Below are positions 22,729 through 33,560 of a DNA stretch of 64,000 bases, piece by piece. Source of the DNA: Papilionanthe hookeriana x Papilionanthe teres (lineage: Eukaryota; Streptophyta; Magnoliopsida; Asparagales; Orchidaceae). Position 1 is the first letter of the stretch. The number at the start of each line of letters is the position of its first letter. The stretch is taken from NCBI GenBank assembly GCA_022702705.1, contig CM040429.1, positions 9,332,038 through 9,396,037 of the forward strand, read 5' to 3'. A program made the position numbers and the translations under genes. The notes under the pieces were generated by a model, which saw only the letters and a program-made list of their open reading frames with translations, made no database searches and was not told where the DNA came from.

Positions 22729-22980
22729 AAATGCTTGAAGATGGTCTAAATCATTTTTTTCAGATGATCCTCCATTTTCTATAATTATTAAAAATTAATG
22801 TAATGATAGGCTCATTATTTGTATGGAGAATATCTACGAACATCAGGGTAATCCATAAATTGGTCTTGGTCTTCAGTATTCTCACACTCATCACATATCA
22901 AATGATGTCGAATCCAAAGTTTTTTGTTTAGAGAAACACTACCAAGGCGTGAGAATTCTTTCAAGGAGTTTATTTATAGA

Positions 22981-23977
22981 TGAACACCACTAATAAATCT
23001 CCATCATCCGACACAATGTCGCCGATCTCAAAGCAACCTTTTAGTAAGAAATATTCAAACTTTCATTAAAAATCATCAATTGCCGCAATTTTAGCGAACT
23101 TATAGTCAAACTAACAAGCTCAATGAGATGGACCCACTGATACCAACATTGTTCTAGTCTGAAATAAATTGAGCCCCAATCAAGCGATTAATTCACCTTT
23201 GAAAATTTTCTGAACATTAAAACATATGTAAAATCTGGCAAGTTTATATTTGAGTCGAGTATCTCGACAAAACGAAACCAACGAGCGTGTGCTCGCTAAA
23301 TTCTGACATTATTAAGACATTCAAATGTCCATCAAATGTCATTTAATAGAAGGAAGCTCTCCGGACTATCCAATCAAAATTATTCATATTTCTGCATTAA
23401 TTGTACCCAAAACACTATAAATAGAGTCTCGCCTCTCTTAAGAGAAAGGAGGGGAGATTGAGGCTTGAGAAAGAACTTGAAGTTTTGAGATGAAACTGAA
23501 GTTCAACACCACTTCCACTACCGTCGACCACCGCCAATCACCACCTGCCGTCGTCGCCACAGCCAACCGCCGTTAACAACCACCGACCACCATCGAGCAC
23601 ACCTATCACCATCAACCATTGCCGACCTTCGTCGATTATCACCTACCGTCGTCGATCACCGCTAACCACCATCGACCACCAACGACCGAACACCGACAGT
23701 TATTATCGGTCACCACCAGTCGACGTTGTAACTTAAAAAACCTAATAATTATTTCTTTCATGTATGATAAGTGATTGCAATTGTAATCATCTTTTTATAG
23801 TGGAACTCTTCAGCTGGGTCAATCCCCGTGATTTTTTCCCTTTTCGAGTTTTCCATGCAAAAAATATTGGTGTCATTATTAGTTGTTTTCTATTTTCTAA
23901 GTGTGTATTGTATCTTCGTACCTCGCTAAGATGAAAATATGTTATTCTACTGACGCGAATTTTCTAGCATCACATCA
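22981..23977 (+). mobile_element. Solo LTR (copy A) of the non-coding LTR family
   Basis: Starts TGAACACCACTAATAAATC and ends TTTTCTAGCATCACATCA. The TATA box ACTATAAATAGAG lies near 23413, followed by a CCGTCGACCACC minisatellite (about 23520-23720) and TTCTTCAGCTGGGTCAATCC. Flanking ATAGA/ATAAA is a 4-of-5 target duplication. The 250 bp between Copia copy 1 and this LTR hold nothing I recognise. Confidence 0.65.
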
Positions 23978-24044
23978 ATAAAGAACTTGCACTAAACACT
24001 TTAGATAAATATGAAGTACAATAGAACTCTGAGAGATTTAGTTT

Positions 24045-24958
24045 TGATACACCACAAACAAAATTTAATCATCTAACACAAATCTCGAGTATGACATGAA
24101 TCTCGATACAATCTTTTGAACAAGAAATATTTGAACTTCAATTAAAAGTCATCTGGAGCTCCAATTTCAACTGACTTATAGTCAAATTGACCGGCTAGAT
24201 GAGACTGGCCCGATGATATCAAAATTAGTCCAATTCGAGTCAAATCAAGCTCAGAACAAGTCACTAAACCACACTTGGAAGATTACTTACATATTTAGAA
24301 GGTCAAACGAATTCTAAATTTAACAAGTATATAGTTGAATCAAGTGCCTTGACAAGACGAATACAGCAATCCCAAGATTGCTTAATTCTGATATCATTAA
24401 GACACTTAAATGTCCATCAAACACCCTCTGATCGAAAGAAGTTCTCCGGACCATCCAACTAAAATAGTTTATATTCCTGCATTAATTACAACTAGAACAC
24501 TATAAATAGAGCCCCACCCCTCTCATGAAGGGGGAGCTTGAAGCCTGGATAAGAGCTTAAAGTTTTGAGTAGCTGAAGATCATCATCATTCCAGTCATCA
24601 TCGAACACCATTGAAGACCGTCGACCACTGCCGACCGTTCGTCAACCACCACCTACCGGCTTCAGTTGATTGTCATCGGCAGCCGCCCACTTCTTACAAC
24701 ATGTTTATTCATGCACTCACGTTGTAACTCTTAAGAGTGTTTAACCATTTCCCGCCTATTGGATGAGGGATTGTATATGTAATATCTAGTTTATAATGAA
24801 TTTCTTCAGCTGGGCTACGCCCTAGTGGTTTTTTCCCTTTACTGCTTTTCCACATAAATACTTCTGGTGTCACTTTGGTTATTTTCTTTTGTTTGATTGT
24901 GTGCTAAATTATCGTGCAACGCTAACCCATTACTCTACTGCCGCGGGCCATCTGTGCA
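24045..24958 (+). repeat. LTR B of the non-coding element
   Basis: Begins TGATACACCACAAACAAAATT, with ACTATAAATAGAGCCCC near 24500, the CGTCGACCACTGCCGACC minisatellite at about 24600-24670 and TTCTTCAGCTGGGCTACGCC near 24800. The terminal CTAGCACGTATCA-like end seen in other copies is altered, so the right limit is approximate. Confidence 0.6.
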
Positions 24959-25924
24959 AAGTGAAGTACTGAAGTCTCATTCTGCATTGTCTTCAAGTTT
25001 AAGAAACCGAGCTCCTACTTCGTTTCCCAATGATGTACATCATCCAACTGACGAAGGAACCTTCTTTACAACTTGAAGATCATCTCCAAAGCATTCTTCA
25101 AAGTGGGGTAAAATATTCGTTACAGTCTTGAAAGGTTGTTTACGTTAATGTTCTGGGCATGATTGTAACTTGGTTGTCTTCTCACATCGTATTCAGATAC
25201 ATATTCTTTCACAACTTCTTCCAGACTAGAGGGGGGCAACCTTCACTGTAGTTTCGAAAAGTCATTCATGTTAACGTTCCGGGGACGACTGCAGTAGGTA
25301 GTTATCCCATATTTTGTTTAGACAACAAGGCTTTGAAAACAACTCCTAGACAGAGGACTGCCTTCGTTGAAAATAATGCTTCTTCAACTAAATCAAGAAG
25401 CTAATCTCTTGAAGGCTCGATACATGAGTTATTTTACAAGCTCGCGTGGAAAATACCCTCACTGTGGAAAAATGATTCAAGAGTAGCAACTAATGAGTTT
25501 TCAAATATTATTCTTGAGTATGACTGCAACTATATTTCCAAGAAAACATACAAGTCCATTGCGACCTACAACACAATCTAAAAAAACACAAAGTATCTCT
25601 GACACCTCATTCTATGTTTAATATACCCTAAGGGGACTCGATTCGAGCTCTTCCAATATTGGTTGCAGCCTTCAAGCAAAAACTTCAACGTACAGCCTCA
25701 TATAGGTCAAAAATCCTTGGTGGATTTTTTTCGACCTCGTCCATAATAGATCACTGCTGTCAAGCAATAGCTTTGACCAACAACCTAGGATAGGTCAACT
25801 ATCCACAATGGACTTCATATGGCATTGTCCCTTACGGGTTAATGCCATTAAGCATCTCCAGTTATACAACTCATAACTGGTCTTACATTCTTAATAGATT
25901 CTTCTTTAAACCATGCTCATGTAA

Positions 25925-26267
25925 GTCAAGCATAAGAGGCAAAACTTGATAGGAAGATCCGGTACCACTGGAAGTTTAGCCGAAGAGGCAAGACTCGATG
26001 TAAAGCTACGATGCTCCTAGAACACAAGCCGAGGAAGCAAGTCTTGATAAAATGCTACCATGCTCCTGGAAGTCAAGCCCAAGAGGCGAAACTCGATGAG
26101 AAGATATGGTACCCTTAAAAGTTAAGCCCACGTGGCAAGACTGAATGGGAAGCTACAATGCTCCAACAAGTCAAGCCCAAGAGACAAGACTTGATGAGAA
26201 TGTGCCATACCCCTGGAAGACGAGCCCAATGGACAAGAATCGATGGAAAACTAGCAGTGGACAAGGT
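25925..26267 (+). repeat. 49-bp tandem repeat, seven units
   Basis: Units start at 25925 and every 49 bp to 26219 with no spacing slip. Core GTCAAGCCCAAGAGGCAAGA then CTCGATGAGAAGCTAC. Units differ at many positions, so the array is old but has kept register. Confidence 0.85.
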
Positions 26268-26338
26268 CCTCACTAGAAGGACTCCAATAGAGCAAGTGTT
26301 TGATAGGGTCTCCTCTGAAAGAACTCAGACATCAGAAG

Positions 26339-26515
26339 ACACACGTACATAAAAGACATCAGAAGATTACAAGTCTCATAAGACATAAGTGCATCAAAGT
26401 CCTCAGAAGACTACAGAGCTCAAAAGACACAGGTACATAAAAAGACCTTAGAAGGTTACAAGCCGCAAAAGGTATCAGTTCATTTCAAGCTCCTAGAAGG
26501 CATAAGCCTGAGATG
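26339..26515 (+). repeat. 44-bp tandem repeat, four units
   Basis: Units of 44, 44, 45 and 44 bp with core ACACAGGTACATAAAAGAC, then CAGAAGATTACAAG, CTCAAAAG. Begins about 70 bp after the 49-bp array. Confidence 0.8.
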
Positions 26516-26934
26516 ACACAACCTCGGAAGGCACGAGCCTTAAAAGGTTCAGGATTCTCCATTTTATAAAGTTTATATGTTAATTTTAATTACAGAATTT
26601 CGTACGATTGAGAAGCCACAACTACATCAAAAGCAAAGTCAAAGACGTACAATGAAATGCATTATCGTCATCTATAAATTTCATAGCAAATGATTAAAAA
26701 AGTTATAAAGACCAATAAGAACTATTACAAAGGCTACAAGAGATATTGACACTACATAAGCTTGAAAATCTCCCCCTCAATGTACGATGGGAAAACTCTA
26801 GCATTTCTTCATTTCCATCGAAATGTGTAGCAGCAACAAGCAAGAAGCTCCCGAGTCACCTGTTAGGCAAGGACAGAGAAAACTTTCTTCAACTCACTGA
26901 AGCAAAAGAAGATCCATTGGTCACCTACTACACA

Positions 26935-27535
26935 AGATGAGGGCAACTTTCTTCTGCGCTACAACATGAAAGAGGATCTCTTTGATCTTCTACTACATAG
27001 GATATAGTCGACTTTATTTTGCGTCGTCACACGAAGAAGGATCTTGTTACTCGCTTACTACAATGACAGAGATGAATTTTCTCTTCCCCGCAATAGGAAA
27101 GAATATCTCATTGCTCATCTAGTACACAGGACTGTAACAACTTTCCTCTTCGCTACAACATGAAAGAAGAGTCTGTTACTCGTCTGCTACGTAGAACAGG
27201 GATGACTCTTCTTTCGTCACAACGTAAAAGAAGATCTCATTGTATGCATGCTATGCAGGATGGTGACGACTTTCCTCTTGGTCTCAACATGAAAGAAGAT
27301 CTCATTGCTCACCTGCTACACGGGACGAGAACGACTTTCCTCTTGGCTGCAACAAGAAAGAAGATCCAGTTGCTCGCCGCTATGTAGAACGAGAATAACT
27401 TTCCTCTTGGCCTCAACATAAAAGAATATCTCGTTACTCGCCTGCTATGCAGGTCGATGACGACTTTCATCTTGGTGACAATGCGAAGTCTATCTCGTTG
27501 TTCGCCTGCTACGCGGGACATGAAAGACTTTATTA
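26935..27535 (+). repeat. ~65-bp tandem repeat, about nine units
   Basis: Core ACGACTTTCCTCTTGGTC, then ACATGAAAGAAGATCTCATT, then GCTCGCCTGCTAC, at 64-65 bp spacing in the better-preserved right half; more diverged to the left. Frames running through it (for example 27160-27387) are repeat-driven. Confidence 0.8.
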
Positions 27536-27659
27536 TTTTTGAAAATCTCGCTAGCATAATGCTCTACTCTCCACTTTTCCTTCTTTTTATTCTTCTCGTT
27601 CTCATTTACCATCATTCATGGCATTTATTTATATGCTTAAAATAAAGCGAAATATTAAA

Positions 27660-28064
27660 GGCATTATGAAAAAAAATTAAAATCTGCATTCATCTTTCCG
27701 GCTTCCGCCTTATGGCCTTCCAGCATTCTCATTTCAAATAAAAAAATTATTGAGATTCTTTTAATATTCCTATCTTTTAACCTTCCAAATTCTATTAAAA
27801 AAAAAAAAGAAAAAAGACAAGCCATTTAAAAATAAAATAAAATAAAATTTGCCTTAATTTTCTTGTCATTCCACCTTCCGTCTTCCACCTTACATCCTTC
27901 CATCTCCCAAATTCATTTCAAATAAAAATATAAAATCCAGATTCTGCTTCAAATTCCAGCCGACGTCCTCCTAGCCTTCATACCACAAAATTATTACTTA
28001 TACATCACAATAAATTTACTAACCTACCACCACACGATTTCTATGCACGTCATCTATTTATGTA

Positions 28065-28070
<6 letters not shown>
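27660..28070. other. AT-rich tail of the element interior
   Basis: A-rich and pyrimidine-rich runs (CTTCCATCTCCC, CACCTTCCGTCTTCC) without coding potential. Confidence 0.4.

Positions 28071-28112
<42 letters not shown>
28071..28112. repeat. (AT)21 microsatellite
   Basis: Uninterrupted AT dinucleotides. Confidence 0.97.
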
Positions 28113-28114
<2 letters not shown>

Positions 28115-28219
28115 TTGTGTGTGTTTATGTGAAAACAATGTCATGAAAATGTAAAAGTGTTTCAGATTTTAATATTTTTGAAAGATGAAATTGGTATCGC
28201 TTGAAAATAGTATGGCAAT

Positions 28220-29195
28220 TGATACGACACGAACAAATTTTCATCATCCGACTTGAATCACGAGGTATGACATGCATTTTGAGGCATTTTTTTAAGCAAT
28301 AAATATTTAAACGTCAATTAAGTTTCATCCAGGGCTCCGATTTCAACAGTCCTACTGTCAAATTGACAAGCTCGATGATATGGACCCAATGATGACAAAA
28401 TGACTTCACCTTGAGTCAAATCAAGCTCAGATCAAGTCACTAAACCGCTCTTGGAAGATTTTTGGACATATTTAGAAGGTCAAAGAATGTCAAATCTAGC
28501 AAGTATATAATCAAATCAAGCGTCTCAGCAAGACAAATATAACAGGCCCAAAATTGCTCCATTCCAACATCATTAAGACACTTAAATATCCACCAAATAT
28601 TGTCGGATCGCAGTAAGCTCTCCGGACCGTCCGATTAAAGTGGTTCATATTTCTGCATTAATTGCACATAAAATACTATAAATAGAGCCCACCCATCTCA
28701 TAAGGGGGAGATTGCAGCTTGAAGTGGAGCTTGAAGTTTTGAGAAGTTGAATTCCATCATCACTCTAGTCACTGTCCACCACCGTTGACAGCCGTCGATC
28801 ACCGTTCACCAGCATCGACCGTCGTTGACCACCGTCGACCGCCGTTGGCTACTGCTGACCGCGCATCAACTACCAGTTACCGGTCTCCACCGATTACTAT
28901 CGCTGCCGTTCACTTCTCACAATAAGTTTATTTGTGCATCGACGTTGTAACTCGGAAGAGTGTATAGACCTTTACCACATGGAGGACAATGGATTGTATA
29001 TGTAATACCTTGTTTATGGTGGATTTCTTCAACTGGGCTAGGCCCCATGGTTTTTTCCCTTTACGGGTATTTCATGTAAAACTTCCAGTTTCACTACTGA
29101 TTATTTTTTTTTTATCTGATTGTGTGTTGAATTCTCGTGCAACGTTAAGATGATAATCCATTACTCTACCCCCACTAATTTTATAGCACGCATCA
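28220..29195 (+). repeat. LTR C of the non-coding element
   Basis: TGATACGACACGAACAAATT at the left; TTTTATAGCACGCATCA at the right. ACTATAAATAGAGCCC near 28675 and a CCGTCGACCGCC-type minisatellite at about 28770-28880. Confidence 0.65.
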
Positions 29196-29217
29196 GCTTT
29201 GAAGGGGAAGAGAAAAA

Positions 29218-29535
29218 TGTTGGGAAAAACTTAAATTTTTATAAACTCAAAATCACAAAATATATAACCCTCAAACTCACACAAACACTATTTAAAAGCT
29301 CAAAAAATATTTCTTGATACTTGATTCATAACTCATAAAAAGTTCATAGTATTTATATAAGCTTAAAAGTAATCAACACCACACATTACTTAATAACTAA
29401 AGAAATCACAACCATTCATTTTTCACCTACCACATCTACCATACACTTGTGCATCACATATCTAATCTGACATTGAATTTTCATCATATCAACTTTTAAA
29501 CAAGTTTAATTATTCAAAACAAATTATTTCTAACA
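29218..29535 (-). repeat. 3' LTR of the minus-strand Copia fragment
   Basis: Bounded by TGTTGGGAAAAAC on the + strand at the left and TTATTTCTAACA at the right, giving TG...CA ends on the minus strand. Contains an inverted TATA-like TATTTATATAAGC. Confidence 0.6.
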
Positions 29536-30400
29536 TAAAACAAGTTTATTCCTGACTCCCTCTCTTAAACTTGATTTATAACTCAAAGAGTATTGTGGAA
29601 CTTCACAAGCATTTCTTGCTTCCGTGGCTTGGTAAAAATATACATCGCTTGACCTTGAGACAACAAGTACTTCAACTCCACTTCTTTTCATGCAATACAT
29701 TTTTTTATATAGTGATAATGTGTGTTAATGTGCGTGCTTCTATTATGAAAAATGGAATTTTTTGCCAATGCATGTGCTAATTTATTATCAAAATGTATCT
29801 GAATTGGCACATATTGTAGAAATTATAATTCTTTTAATCAATTCCTTGGTCTAAATGCATTACAAACCCATGAAATAACCATAACATATTTAGCTTCACA
29901 AATTGAGAGTGTAACAATATGTTTCTTTGAACTCAGGTGAAGGCAATATCTTCCATAAAAAAACATGAATCTGATGGTACTCTTTCTATCATCGAAATCT
30001 CCACCCTAGTTGCTATTATATATATCCTATAATTTTGTATTTTTTTTAAAAAATAAGAGTAAAGTAAACCATAATATATTGTACATTTAATGTATCAAAA
30101 TATTCTCGTAACAATTTTGGAATGAGTTATCATTGGAGCTTATATGTAACGACTGATTATTCCAACTGCATAAGTAATATTTGATCTTGTAAAAATTAAG
30201 TAGCTTAGACTTCCGACGAAACTCTTATAAAGAATTAGACTCACCTTTTTTTGTTTCATCATTTTTGAATAATTTGACTCTATATTTTGTTTGTATTCCA
30301 AAAGGAAAATAGTTATCCATTTTAAACTTCCTATGTACTTCTGTAAAATAACCATATTGAGTCATAAATATGCCTGATCTTCTTGCCTTCAAAATTAGGT
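29218..30400 (-). mobile_element. 3' part of a Copia element (RT end, RNase H, LTR), degenerate
   Basis: On the minus strand, 30355-30140 reads LYKSFVGSLSYLIFTRSNIT then YAVGIISRY, the conserved end of Copia reverse transcriptase (Y..LVGSL.YL..TRPDI.YAV...SR). Further on (about 29760-29700) the complement reads KNSIFHNRST, matching KNP.FH.R.KHI of RNase H. A purine run GAGAGGGAGTCAGG (complement of about 29549-29562) leads to an LTR at 29535-29218 with ends TGTTAGAAAT and TTTCCCAACA. The 5' part is missing. Confidence 0.75.
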
Positions 30401-30580
30401 ATGAGATATATACATATATAAAAATTGCATGCTATATAATGCCCCTAAATTTAAATAATCTTATTTTGACCACATTAATTTTATTTTTTGATATTCTTAT
30501 GTAGCATTTAAATCATAGATATTTTTAAAATAATATTAAACATTTAAAACATTTAAATATACATCACTTAATTTCTATAT

Positions 30581-31428
30581 TGATACGTGCTAGAAAATTC
30601 ACGACAGTTGAGTAGCGAATTATCGTCTTAAAGTCGTACGAAAATTCAGCACAAACACAAACGAAGGAGAAAACAAGTAGTGATGACTTCAGAAATTTTT
30701 ACGTGGAAAATCCGTAAAAGAGAAAAATCACGGAGCCTGACCCAGTTGTGAAAATTTACTATTGATTGATGATTACAGAAATTCCTTGTCCCACAGACAG
30801 GAGAGAGTAATTATATTTTTTAGACAACAAAGTTGACGGATGGCGTCTGGTTGGTGGTGATTGACAATAACTGATGGAGGTTGACGGTGACGGAGGTCGA
30901 CGAAGGTCGGCGGTAGTCGACGACGGTCAACGGTGGTCGACAGCGATCGACGGTGGTGCTAAGCCTCCCCCCTCTCATGTGAGGGTTGGGGTTTATTTAT
31001 AGTGTTTTAGGCGCAATTAATGCAGTCTTTTTGATCGGACGGTTCAGAAGGCTTCCTTTGATCAGACAGAGTTTAAGGGGCATTTGATGGCCTTAACGAT
31101 GTCAGAATTGAGTGATCTTGGGCTCGTTGAATTCGTATTGTTGAGACGCTCGATTTGAATATGGGCTTGTTAGTGTCGGCATCCATTTAACCTACCAATG
31201 TGTCCGAAAATCTTTTAAAAGTGGTTTAACGTCTTGATCCGGGCTTGATTTGACTCGAATTGTACTAGTTTTGATATCATTGAGTCTGTTTCATCAAGCA
31301 GATCAGTTTGATTATAAGTTTATTGAAAACAAAGCTTTGGATGACTTTTCATCAATATTTAAATATTTCTTGCTCAAAAGATTACATCGAGATTCGTGCC
31401 AGATGGTGAAAATTTGATTGACATATCA
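30581..31428 (-). mobile_element. Solo LTR (copy R) of the non-coding LTR family, inverted
   Basis: TGATACGTGCTAGAAAATTC at the left, ATTTGATTGACATATCA at the right. The inverted TATA box TTTATTTATAGTG lies near 30990 and the CGACGGTGGTCGAC minisatellite at about 30870-30960. Flanking TATAT/TATAC is a 4-of-5 target duplication. It ends about 460 bp upstream of the polyubiquitin TATA box. Confidence 0.75.
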
Positions 31429-31887
31429 TATACATTTATTTTATTATATAGAATTAATACATAAATTTTAATTTTTTATATAGTTGCCAATATCATTTAA
31501 ATGTATATGTCATTTTCTGAAGCTTAAAATAATAATTTTTTTATATGAAATTTGTATGATATAAATAAAAATAAATAAAGTTTAAATATTATATATGTAA
31601 ATACATCGGAATTGGTGGTATTTATGTAAACGCCGCTGGATTTTTCTGATCACAAGTCTAGAGTATTCTAGCAGTCGTATTTGACCGCGTCATGTGAGGC
31701 TTGGCGTTCCCCGAAATTCATCCCACAATCGCGTCACCGATACTTCGAAATACCGCCGCAATTATTTTCCGGTTTGGCCGGTCACCAAACAATCCAAGAA
31801 GGCATACCGCTACTCAAGCGGCCCTAATCTTTCGGAGGTAATCTGACCGCCTGAGTCATTTTAGGGGGTAAGGTCGGCCATTAATGC

Positions 31888-31895
31888 TATAAATA
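31888..31895 (+). promoter_or_regulatory. TATA box of the polyubiquitin gene
   Basis: TATAAATA in GCTATAAATAGTGCCC, about 85 bp upstream of the leader-intron donor. Transcription would start near 31920 in the pyrimidine-rich GCTGCTCCCTTCGACC stretch. Confidence 0.8.
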
Positions 31896-31972
31896 GTGCC
31901 CAAACGGAGGGATCATCATTCGCTGCTCCCTTCGACCACTTTGTTCAAGCTCCCAGACTCCTTTTCCTCAAG

Positions 31973-32414
31973 GTCTGTTCCTCTTTTTGTTCCTTCTGCT
32001 TTTTTTTTCTCCTAAATTATTTGGTTTCGACGGTCCGATTTGAAGCAGCAACTTCATATTATTGCGCTTTGATCTTTATATTTATATACGGTTTGATCTA
32101 GATCGAGATATGTTTAGGGTTTGTAGATAATGATATCGACCAAGTAGATCGAGTTTTTGTTCTTCTTCATGTCTAGTTAGGTTGTTATTCTTCCTGTTAT
32201 ATCTTAAAACGCCTACTCTATTTAACTTTGGTGTTCTCAGAAAGTCTTATTTATTGAGGTTTTTATTTTAATAATTTTGCTCTCTGATCTTACTTTAGTA
32301 AGCTCCGAGTTTTATTTTTTTTTTCTTGGTTGCGTTGGATTCGTTGGTTCTTTTTCTTAGATCTATTGAATCCTGTTCTGATGAACTCACAGAGGTTTGA
32401 TCCTATTGTTACAG
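31973..32414 (+). other. Leader (5' UTR) intron of polyubiquitin
   Basis: Donor CTCAAG|GTCTGTTCC and acceptor TTGTTACAG|ATG give a 442-nt intron ending exactly at the start codon. A leader intron directly before the ATG is characteristic of plant polyubiquitin genes, where it often raises expression. Confidence 0.9.
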
Positions 32415-33560
32415 ATGCAGATCTTTGTGAAGACCCTCACAGGCAAGACAATCACCCTCGAGGTGGAAAGCTCTGATACCATCGACAACGTTAAGGCCAA
32501 AATCCAGGACAAGGAGGGTATCCCACCGGATCAGCAAAGGTTGATCTTTGCTGGCAAGCAGCTTGAGGATGGTCGTACCCTTGCTGACTACAACATTCAA
32601 AAGGAGTCGACCCTGCATCTTGTTCTCCGGCTGCGGGGTGGGATGCAAATCTTTGTTAAGACTCTTACCGGCAAGACTATCACCCTCGAGGTGGAAAGCT
32701 CTGACACCATCGAGAACGTCAAAGCAAAGATCCAGGATAAGGAAGGCATTCCTCCTGATCAGCAGAGGCTGATCTTTGCTGGCAAGCAGCTGGAAGATGG
32801 ACGCACCCTGTCTGACTACAACATCCAGAAGGAGTCCACTCTTCATCTTGTGCTACGCCTGAGGGGTGGGATGCAGATCTTCGTGAAGACTCTCACCGGT
32901 AAGACTATCACCCTGGAGGTTGAAAGCTCAGACACCATCGACAACGTGAAGGCCAAGATCCAGGATAAAGAGGGCATCCCTCCAGACCAGCAGAGGCTCA
33001 TCTTTGCAGGCAAGCAGCTGGAAGATGGCCGTACCCTTTCTGACTACAACATCCAGAAGGAGTCCACACTCCACCTTGTTCTCCGTCTGAGGGGAGGGAT
33101 GCAGATCTTCGTGAAGACTCTGACTGGTAAGACCATCACCCTGGAGGTTGAGAGCTCGGACACCATCGATAACGTGAAAGCCAAGATCCAAGACAAGGAG
33201 GGCATCCCTCCGGACCAGCAGAGGCTTATCTTTGCCGGAAAGCAACTTGAGGATGGGCGCACTCTGGCCGACTACAACATCCAGAAGGAGTCGACCCTTC
33301 ACCTAGTCCTCCGCCTTCGTGGTGGGATGCAGATATTTGTGAAAACTCTTACAGGTAAAACTATTACCTTGGAGGTGGAGAGCTCCGACACAATTGACAA
33401 CGTCAAGGCAAAGATCCAGGACAAGGAAGGGATTCCGCCGGACCAGCAGAGGCTTATCTTTGCCGGTAAGCAGCTTGAGGACGGCCGCACCCTTGCGGAC
33501 TATAATATCCAGAAAGAGTCCACGCTCCACCTCGTTCTCCGCCTTCGTGGTGGGTTGTGA
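32415..33560 (+). CDS. UBQ: Polyubiquitin, five head-to-tail units
   Basis: Encodes 381 residues: five 76-residue ubiquitins with no spacers, each ending LRLRGG, plus a terminal Leu before the stop. Deubiquitinases cut after each Gly76 to release monomers used in protein tagging. The start is at 32415 because MQIFVKTLTG begins there, right after the intron acceptor; a longer open frame adds six residues that belong to the intron. All units keep Lys48, Lys63 and the Ile44 patch. Units are not identical: unit 2 has Glu24 and Ser57, unit 3 has Ser57, whereas units 1, 4 and 5 have the plant consensus Asp24 and Ala57. Synonymous codons differ widely between units. Minus-strand frames within it are shadows. 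Confidence 0.98.
   Translation: MQIFVKTLTGKTITLEVESSDTIDNVKAKIQDKEGIPPDQQRLIFAGKQLEDGRTLADYNIQKESTLHLVLRLRGGMQIFVKTLTGKTITLEVESSDTIENVKAKIQDKEGIPPDQQRLIFAGKQLEDGRTLSDYNIQKESTLHLVLRLRGGMQIFVKTLTGKTITLEVESSDTIDNVKAKIQDKEGIPPDQQRLIFAGKQLEDGRTLSDYNIQKESTLHLVLRLRGGMQIFVKTLTGKTITLEVESSDTIDNVKAKIQDKEGIPPDQQRLIFAGKQLEDGRTLADYNIQKESTLHLVLRLRGGMQIFVKTLTGKTITLEVESSDTIDNVKAKIQDKEGIPPDQQRLIFAGKQLEDGRTLADYNIQKESTLHLVLRLRGGL

Larger units (their letters stand above)
24045..29195 (+). mobile_element. Non-coding LTR retroelement (LARD-like), LTRs B and C with tandem-repeat interior
   Basis: LTR B (24045-24958) and LTR C (28220-29195) share order, TATA box and leader minisatellite, and flank about 3.26 kb without gag or pol. 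The interior is mostly three consecutive tandem arrays. The LTRs look only roughly 80% alike, so the element is old. Flanking words AGTTT and GCTTT match at three of five bases. B and C could instead be two solo LTRs with unrelated DNA between, but the inverted copy at 860-4189 has the same interior next to the same LTR, which favours one element. Confidence 0.55.

Noticed and set aside
25925..26267. Regular 49-bp repeats as a CRISPR-like array
   Set aside because: The whole 49-bp unit repeats with divergence; there is no repeat/unique-spacer alternation, and the genome is a plant.
27160..27645. Open frames on both strands near 27.2-27.6 kb as genes
   Set aside because: They are driven by the ~65-bp tandem repeat and lack any domain.
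32397..32414. Upstream extension of the polyubiquitin reading frame
   Set aside because: These bases are the end of the leader intron; ubiquitin begins at the ATG right after the acceptor AG.
32409..33530. Minus-strand open frames of up to 145 codons across the ubiquitin repeats
   Set aside because: They are shadows produced by codon bias in the repeated + strand gene.
33555..33560. Ubiquitin-ribosomal protein fusion
   Set aside because: After the fifth unit there is only one Leu codon and a stop, the usual polyubiquitin cap.
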